From NCBI GenBank assembly GCA_013177805.1, contig JABLXU010000032.1:1-64000 (forward strand): a DNA stretch of 64,000 bases, written 5' to 3'. The notes under the pieces are model-generated. The model saw nothing but the letters and a program-made list of their open reading frames with translations, did no database searches and had not been told where the DNA came from. The position numbers and the translations under genes were made by a program. Positions 12,049 through 21,481 of this stretch are shown here, one piece after another (within the stretch, counting starts at the first letter, position 1; each line of letters starts with the position of its first letter). The stretch comes from Candidatus Omnitrophota bacterium. Lineage in GTDB: Bacteria; Hinthialibacterota; Hinthialibacteria; Hinthialibacterales; Hinthialibacteraceae.

Positions 12049-12774
12049 ATGCGAATCGATATCCTGACGACATTCGTGGAGATGTTTGCCGGTCCCTTCG
12101 ATGAGAGCATCATCAAACGGGCGCGGGAATCCGGTGTGGTGGATTTGCGGGTGCACAATCTCCGCGATTGGACGCACGACCGTCACCACAAAACGGATGA
12201 CGAGCAGTATGGGGGAGGGGACGGGATGGTCATGCTGGCCGCACCGCTGATCGAGGCAGTGGAGGATTTGCAACGGCAGGCGGCAACCGTCACCCACATC
12301 ATTCTGACCACTCCCCAGGGAAGGATATACAACCAGTCCGTGGCGGAAGAATTGTCACGGAAAAGCCATCTCATTCTAATCTGCGGCCATTATAAGGGAG
12401 TGGACCAGAGGGTAATTGAGTATCTGAAGCCGGATGAAATATCGATCGGGGACTATATCCTGACTGGAGGGGAGTTGGCGTCCATGGTGATCGTGGATTC
12501 GGTGGTGCGGCTGCTTCCTGGGGCGGTGAATTCCATGGGATCGGTGGAGGAAGATTCATTTACGAGTGGATTGTTGGATTGTCCCCGGTACACGCGCCCG
12601 CGGGAGTGGCGGGGGATGAAAGTTCCGGAGGTGTTGCTCAGCGGCAACCACGCGGAAATTGGGAAGTGGCGGTTCAATCAGGCTGTGGAACGGACCCGGG
12701 AACGGAGGCCGGAATTGTACCGGCTATATGAGTCAACGTTCCCTCTCCGGAAAGAAGGGAAAGGGGCCCGTTGA
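12049..12774 (+). CDS. trmD: tRNA (guanine37-N1)-methyltransferase
   Basis: Methylates G37 of tRNAs using SAM; SPOUT fold with a knot. 241 residues from the ATG at 12049, where the family N-terminus MRIDILTTF begins; an in-frame TTG at 12004 would add an unrelated 15 residues. Visible motifs are DDEQYGGGDGMVM near 60, LICGHYKGVDQRV near 113, and SIGDYILTGGELA near 135. The stop overlaps the next ATG (TGATGA). Confidence 0.96.
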   Translation: MRIDILTTFVEMFAGPFDESIIKRARESGVVDLRVHNLRDWTHDRHHKTDDEQYGGGDGMVMLAAPLIEAVEDLQRQAATVTHIILTTPQGRIYNQSVAEELSRKSHLILICGHYKGVDQRVIEYLKPDEISIGDYILTGGELASMVIVDSVVRLLPGAVNSMGSVEEDSFTSGLLDCPRYTRPREWRGMKVPEVLLSGNHAEIGKWRFNQAVERTRERRPELYRLYESTFPLRKEGKGAR

Positions 12775-13382
12775 TGAGCGAGGCCGCCAAGGAACCCATT
12801 CCCATGAAAGCGCCCCTGTATCTGGCGCTATTGCACTATCCCGTGTACAAGAAGACCGGCGAGGTTATCACTACCTCGATTACTCCGATGGATTTGCATG
12901 ATATTGCCCGGTCCGCGCTGACATTCGGTGTGCGGCGGTATTACGTAGTCAATCCGATGCCCACCATGCAGTACCTGGCCCGGCGGGTAGAGGAGTTTTG
13001 GCGCAGTGAGTACGGCGCGCGGTTCAACCAAACCCGCACGGAAGCGCTGTCTATCCTGAAAATATGTGCGCATCTGGAAGATGGCGTGGCGGAGATCGAG
13101 GCCCAGCATGGAGAACGGCCCGTATTGGTGGCGACTTCCGCCCGGCGTTATGAAGACTGCCGGCTCATCGGGTACGAAAGGTTAGCCGGGATGTTGCGGG
13201 TGGAAAACCGGCCGTATTTGTTACTGCTGGGCACAGGATGGGGTTTGATTCACGAATTCTTGCGGCGGTGCGACTGGCTGTTGGAGCCGATCCAAGGAAC
13301 CGGCGGTTACAATCATTTGTCTGTCCGGGGCGCGGCAGCCATTATTCTTGACAGGCTTTGCGGGAATCGAAAAGAAGGCTAA
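12774..13382 (+). CDS. SPOUT-type RNA methyltransferase of the trmD-rplS interval
   Basis: Putative SAM-dependent RNA methyltransferase, 202 residues, of the family (Pfam PF09936) often found between trmD and rplS. Motifs: YLALLHYPVYKKTGEVITTSIT at the N-terminus, DLHDIARSALTFGV near 40, and the SAM-binding knot LLLLGTGWGL...EPIQGTGGYNHLSVRGAAAI near 145-190. The substrate is unknown. It starts inside the trmD stop codon, so the two are translationally coupled. Confidence 0.85.
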   Translation: MSEAAKEPIPMKAPLYLALLHYPVYKKTGEVITTSITPMDLHDIARSALTFGVRRYYVVNPMPTMQYLARRVEEFWRSEYGARFNQTRTEALSILKICAHLEDGVAEIEAQHGERPVLVATSARRYEDCRLIGYERLAGMLRVENRPYLLLLGTGWGLIHEFLRRCDWLLEPIQGTGGYNHLSVRGAAAIILDRLCGNRKEG

Positions 13383-13425
13383 ACTTTCTTTTTTGTGTGT
13401 CCAGGAAGGGTAAGGAGATTGAAAA

Positions 13426-13872
13426 ATGGAACATCCGGGTTTGAAAGAATTTGAAGAGCAGCAAATGCGTTCCAGTTATCCCTATTTCCAGCCGGGTGAT
13501 ACCGTCCGCGTGAACACCCGGGTTATTGAAGGGGAAAAGGAGCGGATCCAGGCATTTGAAGGCGTAGTGATCTCGCGCCGGGGCGGAGGATTGGGTGAAA
13601 CCTTCACGGTCCGCAAGATTTCTTACGGAACCGGCGTGGAACGGGTTTTTCCCTTGCATTCCCCCCGTATCGAATCCATCAAGCTGATCCGGCGGGGCCG
13701 GGTCCGCCGCGCGAAGTTGTATTATCTGCGTGAGCGGGTCGGGAAGGCGACGCGCATCAAGGCCCGCCGCCGCCAGGTGGGGGATTTCCATCTGCGGGAC
13801 ATGGGACAAGCGGTTTCCGAGACGGCCGCCGGCGGAGTGAGTCCGGATACTGGGGATAAACCAGAATCGTAA
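13426..13872 (+). CDS. rplS: 50S ribosomal protein L19
   Basis: L19 lies at the 30S-50S interface. 148 residues; the core (about 10-115) has [20 protein letters not shown] and [23 protein letters not shown]. The C-terminal extension after KARRR is about 30 residues longer than the E. coli form. AAGGAG precedes the ATG. Last gene of the operon before a strong terminator. Confidence 0.96.
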   Translation: MEHPGLKEFEEQQMRSSYPYFQPGDTVRVNTRVIEGEKERIQAFEGVVISRRGGGLGETFTVRKISYGTGVERVFPLHSPRIESIKLIRRGRVRRAKLYYLRERVGKATRIKARRRQVGDFHLRDMGQAVSETAAGGVSPDTGDKPES

Positions 13873-13946
13873 GACGGGAATCCACGAAATCTCCCGCCTC
13901 TCATGGTTCTCCCCGGTGGGAGGCGGAACCAATCGCTGCCGAACAG

Positions 13947-14026
13947 AGCCCTCCAGGAAGAAGGGGCACAAGACGCCGGTTCACCACGCGTCGAACTGCC
14001 GTTTTTCTTGGAGGGCTTTTCTTTTG
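13947..14026 (+). terminator. Long-stem terminator of the ffh-rplS operon
   Basis: AGCCCTCCA (13947-13955) pairs perfectly with TGGAGGGCT (14009-14017). The stem extends to about 16 bp with G-U pairs, with a loop near 40 bases, then TTTTCTTTT. A smaller GC-rich hairpin lies at about 13898-13926. The rest of the 13873-14235 gap shows no gene. Confidence 0.7.
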
Positions 14027-14235
14027 GTGTATTTGTTTCCAAACCGGAATGGAAAATGGTATTGATCCCAAAATGAAATGCTGGGGCCAGAAGATTCGAA
14101 ACCTGGCAACGTGGAGCGAAAGGCAGGGAGACTTTCATATTGATAATGATTCACTCGAAGCTTTATGATATGGTTACCCGTCCGCCGGAATGCGGATGTT
14201 ATCCCTGATGATTTCTGCCGCCAGGGGGGCAAAAA

Positions 14236-15351
14236 ATGTCCGATGCCAAAGCCACCGTTCAAGCACTCTTGAGACCGGCTGATATCGAAATCGATGGCGG
14301 GCGGCCTTGGGATATCCAAGTGCACAACGAGGGTTTTTATCCACGGGTGTTGCGGTACGGTTCCTTGGGATTGGGGGAATCCTATATGGAGGGCTGGTGG
14401 GATGCCGGTCAGCTGGATGAATTGTTTTACCGGTTGCTGTGTTTTGACGTGCGTCCGCCGTTGTCTCTCAGTTGGAGAATCCTCTCGCACAATGTGATGT
14501 ATCTCCTGTTCAATCCGCAACGCCGGTCCAAAGCGTTTGAAATCGGCGAGCGCCACTACGACCGGGGCGACGATCTGTACCGGGCGATGCTCGGCCACAC
14601 CATGGTGTATAGCTGCGCGTATTGGCAGGAGGCCGGCGGTCTGGACGCCGCCCAGGAGGCGAAACTGCGCTTGGTATGCCGGAAATTGGGTTTAAAGCCG
14701 GGGATGCGGCTGTTGGATATCGGCTGTGGCTGGGGCAGCCTGGCCCAATACGCGGCTGAACATTACGAGTCCGAGGTCGTGGGCATAACCGTTTCGCGGA
14801 ACCAGGTGGAAGAGGGGCTGAGGCGGTGCCAGGGCTTGCCCGTGGAAATCCGGCTGCAGGATTACCGCAGTGTGGAGGGAACCTTTGACCGGGTGGTTTC
14901 GATCGGGATGTTCGAGCACGTGGGCCGCAAGAATTACCGGGGTTTCATGGAAACCGTGGAACGAGTGTTGCGGGATGATGGCCTGTTTTTGTTGCACACC
15001 ATTGGTTTAGCTTACACGGGATGGACGACGGATCCCTGGATCGCGAAATACATCTTTCCGAACTCGATGCTGCCATCCTTGGCTCAGATTACCCGGGCGT
15101 CGGAGGGATTGTTCGTCATCGAGGACATCCAGAACATCGGCGCGCATTACGACAAAACCCTGATGGCGTGGTTTCACAATTTCGACCGCCATTGGGAAGA
15201 TTTGCGGCCTCAGTATGGGGATACCTTCTACCGGATGTGGAAATATTATTTGCTGGCCTGCGCGGGAGCGTTCCGCGCCCGGCGCAACCAGGTCTGGCAG
15301 ATTGTGTTCTCCAAGCGGGGGGTGCCGGGAGGGTATGTCCCCGCGCGGTGA
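14236..15351 (+). CDS. cfa: Cyclopropane-fatty-acyl-phospholipid synthase
   Basis: Transfers a methylene group from SAM to cis double bonds of membrane phospholipid acyl chains. The 371 residues match the family length. The N-terminal lipid-binding part has GESYMEGWWDA near 50 and HYDRGDDLYRAML near 115. The SAM motif LDIGCGWGSLAQYAAEHY lies near 155. Also visible are VSIGMFEHVGRKNY near 220, TDPWIAKYIFPN near 262, and the C-terminal FRARRNQVWQIVFSKRG. GGGGGG precedes the ATG. Confidence 0.93.
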   Translation: MSDAKATVQALLRPADIEIDGGRPWDIQVHNEGFYPRVLRYGSLGLGESYMEGWWDAGQLDELFYRLLCFDVRPPLSLSWRILSHNVMYLLFNPQRRSKAFEIGERHYDRGDDLYRAMLGHTMVYSCAYWQEAGGLDAAQEAKLRLVCRKLGLKPGMRLLDIGCGWGSLAQYAAEHYESEVVGITVSRNQVEEGLRRCQGLPVEIRLQDYRSVEGTFDRVVSIGMFEHVGRKNYRGFMETVERVLRDDGLFLLHTIGLAYTGWTTDPWIAKYIFPNSMLPSLAQITRASEGLFVIEDIQNIGAHYDKTLMAWFHNFDRHWEDLRPQYGDTFYRMWKYYLLACAGAFRARRNQVWQIVFSKRGVPGGYVPAR

Positions 15352-15610
15352 AATTCGCGGCGGCTTGCCGTTCCGGGCAGGATCCCCGGCAGGTAAATCG
15401 GAACTGGATTTGCCTGGGTTGCAAACGGATCTATAATGATCCTGTTTTCCATCTCACCCACAGCATGCTTTTCTCCATTTGACCGTTACGAATGGCCGTG
15501 AGGGGAGAACCAATCCGGTTCTCCAGGCGCGGTATGAGTTGATTTGACTCCATCCGGGATTTTTGATTCCGGGCCCGGGGAGCGATTCTTACCGGAAACG
15601 AGGGAAATTG

Positions 15611-16387
15611 GTGTTCATTCGGCGCGTCAAGAACTATCTCATGGATGTGAAGCATTTGCGGAAGGATGATGTCATCCTGGCGGCCTATCCGAAAACGGGC
15701 AGCACCTGGGTGCGGTTTATGCTGTGCAACTTGATCAGCCTGAACGAATGGAATGGCAAGATCGTCGATTTTGAAACTTTGAATGACACGCTCATCTCGT
15801 TCGGGCAGGGCCGCCTCACTCAGGAGTGGCCATACCGGAGCCTGCCCCGCGTGGTGGTCACCCACCGGCATTACCACTGGCCTTTGTTCCGGGACCGGAA
15901 AGCGGTACTGCTGCTCCGGGATCCGCGGGACGCCATGATTTCCCGGTATCATTACGAACAGAACAAACGGCCGGAGCAAAACCCGTTCAACGGGACATTG
16001 CTGGAGTTCATGCGGCATCCCCGCCTGGGGCTGGTCAGTTATTTCCGGCATTACCAAAGCTGGAAAGATCATGTGAGAACGGTGGTGAAATACGAAGAAT
16101 TGAAACGCGATCCAGAGCGGGAACTCCAGAAAATTCTCGACGTTCTGGAAATCCACCCCGATCCAGCGGCCGTCCGGGAAAGTATCCAGCGGTCCAGCAT
16201 CGAAAAAGTCCGCCTCATCGAGGACCGGATCGGCCACAAACGGCGGGAACAGTCGCACGTGGAGGATTTCAAATTCACACGCAACGGCCGGGCCGGCCAG
16301 TGGAAAGAGGTGTTCACCGAAGAGGAGTTGAAATTGTACGAAACCTGCCGGCGCCGGTACGCATTCCGTCTGTACGGCGGGGAGTGA
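15611..16387 (+). CDS. PAPS-dependent sulfotransferase (first copy)
   Basis: Transfers sulfate from PAPS to an unknown acceptor. The 5'-phosphosulfate loop AAYPKTGSTWVRFML lies near residue 25, and the 3'-phosphate segment LLRDPRDAMISRYHYE near 105. The C-terminal RNGRAGQWKEVFTEEE matches the sulfotransferase RKG-type loop. The start is uncertain: GTG at 15611 or the adjacent TTG, both preceded by GAGGG; a TTG at 15563 lacks such a site. It precedes the polysaccharide cluster, so sulfation of an exported glycan or lipid is a reasonable inference. A second copy follows at 22704. Confidence 0.85.
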   Translation: MFIRRVKNYLMDVKHLRKDDVILAAYPKTGSTWVRFMLCNLISLNEWNGKIVDFETLNDTLISFGQGRLTQEWPYRSLPRVVVTHRHYHWPLFRDRKAVLLLRDPRDAMISRYHYEQNKRPEQNPFNGTLLEFMRHPRLGLVSYFRHYQSWKDHVRTVVKYEELKRDPERELQKILDVLEIHPDPAAVRESIQRSSIEKVRLIEDRIGHKRREQSHVEDFKFTRNGRAGQWKEVFTEEELKLYETCRRRYAFRLYGGE

Positions 16388-16630
16388 GGGTGCGGGGAAG
16401 CGTGTTCGAGGCAGCGGGGGAAGGGAACAACACCCCTAGAAAAGCAGAGGCGGTTCGGCGGGATTCTGTTGTACGCGCATGAAATGATGTCCAATTCTGG
16501 CACGGCCGAGCAACCGGCAAGTGGAAGTTCATTACAGCCCATCAACTTGACTAACCAACCCGAATGAGTGTTCGTGTTACTCAACCTGTGCGGATTCCAA
16601 CCATTTTATTATAAAAAAGAGTGATGAATC

Positions 16631-18832
16631 ATGGATATGCATTGGCATGACATTCATAAAGCGGAGATTCCGTATGCACGGGAGAGCCGGATGTCCTTGC
16701 GGGATGTCTTGAATGTGTTGTTCCGGCATAAATGGAAAATCGCCGGATTTTTTACGGTTACGGTTCTGGCGGCGGCCCTGTATGTCGCATTGACTCCCTC
16801 GCTTTTCCAATCGGAAAGCAAGTTGCTGATCAAAGTGGGGCGCAACGCCGCGTTGGATCCGTCCGTGACGGGGCCGGTTTTTCCGATCGCCCAGCAACGG
16901 GTGAACGAAGTCAACTCGGAGATGGCGATTCTGAAAAGCCGGATTATCGCCGAGCGGGTCGTGGATGAGATCGGTCCCGCTTACTACGCGTCGGAAGAAT
17001 CGGTTGGAAACGATTCGGTTTTAACCCGCCCGGTAGATGCCTTGCGCGCGGGGATGGCTGTCTTGAAGAACACCGTGAAAAACGGATTGGCCGTTGCCGG
17101 GCTGATTACGCCGATGTCCGCGCGGGAAAAAGCAGTCACGCGCATCCTGGAAAACTTGAACGTGGAGCCGATCGAAGACAGCAATATCCTCCGGGTTTCG
17201 TTGAAGGAAATCGATCCTGAAACCGCCCGGAGGGTGTTGGAGAAAATTCTCCAAGTGTACCAAGAACATCACATCGAAGTGCATCGCTCGCAAGCGCCGC
17301 CGGGATTTTTTGAAGCCCAAACGGAACGGATGCTGAGATCAATCACTCAAAAAGAGAGAGAATTGGAAGAGTACCGGCTCGAGCATGGCATCGGCTCGGT
17401 GGCGGAACAGAAAAACGAAGTGATCGCCCAAATCGGCAACCTGCAGCGGGAGTTGGACACGCTCGGCAGCCGGATGCGCGGCGCGCAAGCCCGGATCGAG
17501 GTGTTTAACCGGATTTTGCGTCAGAAACCCGTGGCACCGGTGGAATTAAACCGCACGGAGGGCAAAACCAATTACTATGCCGACACCCTGCGGGAAGAAT
17601 TGATGAAACTGCAAATCCAGGAGAAGCAGCTAGCCAGCCGGTATTCGGACAAAAACAAGGAACTGAAAGACGTGCGGGAACAGATCAAACTCCTGCAATC
17701 GCTGGTGAAGCAGGCGGACGCGACGCATACGGAAATCACCGTGGGAATCGACACGAATCAGAAAAACATTCAGCAATGGCTGGATTTGGAACAATCCGAG
17801 TTGGAAGCGATGAAAGACCAGGAGACATATTTGAAAGGGGTTCTGGCCGCGCGTCAGGAGGAATTGAAAACATGGACGCGGCATGAGTTTGTCCTCAAGC
17901 AGATGGAACGCGAGGTGGACGCGCTGAACACGGAATACAACGAGTTTCTCAACCAATACCAGCGGGCGAAGGCCAACGCGGCGTTGGATGAGGGCAAGGT
18001 GTCCAATGTCTCCATCGTGCAGCCGCCGACGCTGCCCTACGAAGCCGCCGCGCCTAAAAAATTGCTGATTCTTTTGATCTCGCTGGTGGCGGGCTGCCTC
18101 GGCGGCGTTACCCTGGCCATGGCGAAGCATTATTTCGACGATTCACTTCAGACCCACGAAGACATTCAGCAGCGGTTGGGATTGCCAGTCCTCTCCTCCC
18201 TGTCGTACAAGGCCGCGGGAGCGACCGCGGAAGAACGTCTGATGGTGATGTACCACAACTTGAACCTGATGTTCCCCAGCGAGAATGGGCGGATTGTGCA
18301 ATTCATCAGCGCCAACCGAGGCGAAGGAACCACGACTCTGGTGAAGGAATTGGCGCGGATCGCTTCCGAGAAATTCCAAAACAAGGTCTTGTGGATCACC
18401 ATGGATCCGGGACCGGCGGCGGGATCGTCCCGGAATGGCCAGAAGACCGCATCGTTGCCGCCCTTGGGCGATCTGTTGCGCAAGGAGATTCGTCCGTTAG
18501 GGGAAAACGGCGTCCATGTCAGCTCACTCCGGGTGCACACGGCTCTCAGCTTGATTGATTCCCGGAAGTTCGCGGAGATCTTGTCCTCGTTGCGGGCCGA
18601 GTACGACTTGATTCTCATTGATTCCCCGGCGGCGTCTATCTCGGCCTATGGATTGACTTTGGCCCGCAATTTTGACGGCGTGGTGCTGGTGGTGGAGGCG
18701 GAAAAGACCCGTTGGCAGGCGACCGCTCATCTGCGGGACACCATTGTGCATAAAGGCGGGAACATTCTGGGTGTGATTTTGAACAAGCAGCGGTTTCACA
18801 TTCCTCCTTTGATTTACGAGCGGTTGTTGTAA
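16631..18832 (+). CDS. Wzz-type chain-length protein fused to a degenerate BY-kinase domain
   Basis: Polysaccharide co-polymerase of the GumC/Wzc type, 733 residues, inner membrane. First membrane helix at about 37-57. A periplasmic Wzz part with coiled coils fills about 200-450, with a PPTLPYEAAAPKK segment before the second helix (about 477-497). The cytoplasmic kinase-like domain (about 550-733) keeps a Walker B (DLILIDSPA), but its Walker A reads GEGTTTL, without the usual lysine, and no C-terminal tyrosine cluster is present. It is probably a structural regulator of chain length rather than an active tyrosine kinase. It heads the wzx-wzy-glycosyltransferase genes. Confidence 0.85.
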   Translation: MDMHWHDIHKAEIPYARESRMSLRDVLNVLFRHKWKIAGFFTVTVLAAALYVALTPSLFQSESKLLIKVGRNAALDPSVTGPVFPIAQQRVNEVNSEMAILKSRIIAERVVDEIGPAYYASEESVGNDSVLTRPVDALRAGMAVLKNTVKNGLAVAGLITPMSAREKAVTRILENLNVEPIEDSNILRVSLKEIDPETARRVLEKILQVYQEHHIEVHRSQAPPGFFEAQTERMLRSITQKERELEEYRLEHGIGSVAEQKNEVIAQIGNLQRELDTLGSRMRGAQARIEVFNRILRQKPVAPVELNRTEGKTNYYADTLREELMKLQIQEKQLASRYSDKNKELKDVREQIKLLQSLVKQADATHTEITVGIDTNQKNIQQWLDLEQSELEAMKDQETYLKGVLAARQEELKTWTRHEFVLKQMEREVDALNTEYNEFLNQYQRAKANAALDEGKVSNVSIVQPPTLPYEAAAPKKLLILLISLVAGCLGGVTLAMAKHYFDDSLQTHEDIQQRLGLPVLSSLSYKAAGATAEERLMVMYHNLNLMFPSENGRIVQFISANRGEGTTTLVKELARIASEKFQNKVLWITMDPGPAAGSSRNGQKTASLPPLGDLLRKEIRPLGENGVHVSSLRVHTALSLIDSRKFAEILSSLRAEYDLILIDSPAASISAYGLTLARNFDGVVLVVEAEKTRWQATAHLRDTIVHKGGNILGVILNKQRFHIPPLIYERLL

Positions 18833-18917
18833 ACCGGCCATTGCCAACCCATCCCTCAAGCGGGACGGGATCCGAGGAGAACCGGCTGGATCTATGGGCG
18901 GCCGGAAAGGGAAACGC

Positions 18918-20252
18918 ATGCCAACCTTGCCGATCGAAGCGAGTCCGAATGCTGCCAGGATTCAGCCCTGGTGGGCCCGGCTGTGCCGGCCGTCCCTCAA
19001 GCAAGGGGCGATGGCCTTGACCAATCAGGGAATCTGCAGCGCGAACAATTTCTTGACCAGCATTCTCGTGGCACGGGCCTGCCCGGCCGAACAGTTCGCC
19101 ATGTACATGCTGGGACAAACCGTTGTCAATTTCTTTAAGACGGCGCAGAACTCGCTGATCGCGACACCCTATACTTTTCAAAGCCAAAAGCTAAGCGGCG
19201 GGGCCTTGCGCCGGTATACGGGCAGCACGCTCGCGCATCTGGCGGCCCTTTCGGTTGTGGCCTGGCTGGCCTGCCTGGCGGGTGCGGCGGGCGCCCGGCT
19301 GTGGTACGGACCGGATTTCGCGGTGGTGTTTTTGGCCTTGTCTGTCGCTCTGGGTTTCATCTTGATGCGGGAACTGATCCGGCGGATCTGTTTCGCCACG
19401 TTTCGCCTTCACGACGCGACGTGGTTCGACGCGCTCATCTTGGTGTTGCAAGTGGGTGCGATGGCCGGATTGGCTTGGGCCGGCCGGCTTTCCGCCGTAT
19501 GGGCCTATTTGGCCGTCACCCTGGCCTGCGGCGTGGTCAACGCGTGGTGGCTGCGCCAGAACCGGCCGTTGTTCGCGTTCGACGCTTCCCGGATTTGGCA
19601 AGATTGGAAGAACAACTGGATTCTCGGCAAATGGATTTACGCCAGCCTGATTATCACCATGATCGGCGGGGCGGTGTATCCTTGGCTTTTGCTGGTATTC
19701 CACGGTCCCCGGGCCACGGGGATGTGGGCGGCTTGTTTTGGGATGGTGAATTTGGGCAATCCGTTTCAATTGGGCATCCAGAATTATCTGGCTCCCAAGA
19801 TCGCCAATGCCTCGGCCCGGCGCCCGGGGAGGCGGTTTCACCTTTATTTGATTAAAATCACGGTTGTTTATGTGGGGTTGATGCTGCCCTATTGTTTGGT
19901 GTTCCTGCTGTGGGGGGATCCGCTGGTAGCGCTGATGTATGGGGAATTGTACGCGGGCCAGGGAGCAGTCATCGCGCCCTTGGCGTTGAATGTTCTTTTC
20001 GCGTCCACCTCGTACACGTTTTCGACGGGATTGATCGCGATTGACCGGGCAGATTTGAATTTCTACTCCAACATCGCCTCGTTAGTCTTTTTATTTACCG
20101 TGGGCATCGGGTTGGCGTATCAATTCGGAGTCGCAGGGGCCGCCTACGGATTTTTGGGGGGAAACGTGCTGATTACGGTCATGCGCTACGGGGTGTTTTG
20201 GAAACATGTAAAAGAAGGACAAGCCACCGCGGGCGGCCGGGCGGAACCATGA
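18918..20252 (+). CDS. Polysaccharide flippase (Wzx/MATE-like)
   Basis: Integral membrane protein of about 444 residues with roughly 12 hydrophobic segments, matching the oligosaccharide flippase superfamily. It would move lipid-linked sugar units across the inner membrane. The ATG at 18918 has AAGGGA at good spacing; an earlier ATG at 18894 does not. Early segments include TNQGICSANNFLTSILVARACP and YMLGQTVVNF. Its stop overlaps the start of the next gene (ATGA), so the two are translationally coupled. Confidence 0.8.
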   Translation: MPTLPIEASPNAARIQPWWARLCRPSLKQGAMALTNQGICSANNFLTSILVARACPAEQFAMYMLGQTVVNFFKTAQNSLIATPYTFQSQKLSGGALRRYTGSTLAHLAALSVVAWLACLAGAAGARLWYGPDFAVVFLALSVALGFILMRELIRRICFATFRLHDATWFDALILVLQVGAMAGLAWAGRLSAVWAYLAVTLACGVVNAWWLRQNRPLFAFDASRIWQDWKNNWILGKWIYASLIITMIGGAVYPWLLLVFHGPRATGMWAACFGMVNLGNPFQLGIQNYLAPKIANASARRPGRRFHLYLIKITVVYVGLMLPYCLVFLLWGDPLVALMYGELYAGQGAVIAPLALNVLFASTSYTFSTGLIAIDRADLNFYSNIASLVFLFTVGIGLAYQFGVAGAAYGFLGGNVLITVMRYGVFWKHVKEGQATAGGRAEP

Positions 20253-21481
20253 AAGGCAGATCGGATCCCCGGGTGTTTCATTTTTTTTACAGTCTGCCGG
20301 TGATCGCGGCGGTTTCACCGGTTTTGGCCAAATTCCAGATCCTGGGCCTGAACGGGACGGGATATGTTTGGCCGGCGGTGTTCCTGGCCTCGGTGGGAAT
20401 CCTGTTGTTCTTGAAAAAACGCATCTATTTCCCTATGGGGATCTGGGGGCCGTGGACGTGTTATATCGTATTCGTCCTCTTGTGGTCCGATTTCAATGCC
20501 CGTTACGCGTTCCAGAATGTCTTCCAGATCACCACGCCTTTCCTGGTGGGCATGGCGGCCTCGGCGGCGTTTTATCATGAATATTATTTAAAAAAATACT
20601 TGGAAGCGTACCGGTATGGATTCGCGGTGCTGGTGGTGTTGTTTGTTTTATTTGTCTTGATGCCGAAAATCACCCGGCATCCATTTTTCGGCATCTGGCA
20701 ACCCACCGGCTCGCGGACATATGCCTTGGTGATCGTGATCACCATGGTGTTTTTGGTCTGCGATTTTCAGAACGCCTTGTGGAAACGGACCCTGTACTGG
20801 GGCGCGTGCGTCTTCATGGCTTTCGTGTCCGGCGGGCGGATGGCCACATTCTCGACCCTGGTGGTCTGGCTGTTGTTTCCTTTCACCCATGCAAACTGGT
20901 CCAAGGAGTTGATGCACAAGGCGGTGGCGGTGTGCGTGATCGGGGTTGTCGGCATTGGATTGTTTTACACTCCCCACTTCCAGGCCCGCTTTTTTAAATC
21001 GGGTCATGGGACCTTGTCTGATCTGCTGCAAGGGAAGTTTCAAAGCGCGGGTCGTTTCGATTTGCAAGACAAAAGCGAAGTGGAGCCCTTGTGGAACACG
21101 GCGATGCGGAAGGCCCGGCCTTACTGGATCGCCGGGGGAGGCTCCGGGTACTTGCAAGACCAAATGCAGAAACCGGTGAATGATTATCTCCGCGTATTGG
21201 CGGATTACGGGTTGATTGGACTGACGTTTTTTCTGAGCGCCATGTTCCTGCAATTGATCGCGGCCTTCGTGCAGTACAACCGCGTGACGGAGCCTGTTTT
21301 GAAACAGGCCTTCGCCACGCTCCATGCGGGATTGTTGATCCTGTTGCTGGTTACATTGACCGAGAACAGCCTGACCTATTGCTTGTATCTGTTGAATCCT
21401 ATCTTTGCCCTTACCGGCGCGGCGTACGGTGTCTTGCGGCGGCGGGTATTCCTTTCTCCCACGGAGGTTTTCAGCCATTAA
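20249..21481 (+). CDS. O-antigen ligase/polymerase-like membrane protein
   Basis: Integral membrane protein of 410 residues with about 11 hydrophobic helices and one large periplasmic loop (about 255-325) containing FKSGHGTLSDLLQGKFQSAG and GGSGYLQDQM, typical of Wzy polymerases and WaaL ligases. It probably joins glycan units in the periplasm. Its ATG overlaps the flippase stop. The gene end carries the GGAGG that serves the next gene. Confidence 0.75.
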   Translation: MKGRSDPRVFHFFYSLPVIAAVSPVLAKFQILGLNGTGYVWPAVFLASVGILLFLKKRIYFPMGIWGPWTCYIVFVLLWSDFNARYAFQNVFQITTPFLVGMAASAAFYHEYYLKKYLEAYRYGFAVLVVLFVLFVLMPKITRHPFFGIWQPTGSRTYALVIVITMVFLVCDFQNALWKRTLYWGACVFMAFVSGGRMATFSTLVVWLLFPFTHANWSKELMHKAVAVCVIGVVGIGLFYTPHFQARFFKSGHGTLSDLLQGKFQSAGRFDLQDKSEVEPLWNTAMRKARPYWIAGGGSGYLQDQMQKPVNDYLRVLADYGLIGLTFFLSAMFLQLIAAFVQYNRVTEPVLKQAFATLHAGLLILLLVTLTENSLTYCLYLLNPIFALTGAAYGVLRRRVFLSPTEVFSH

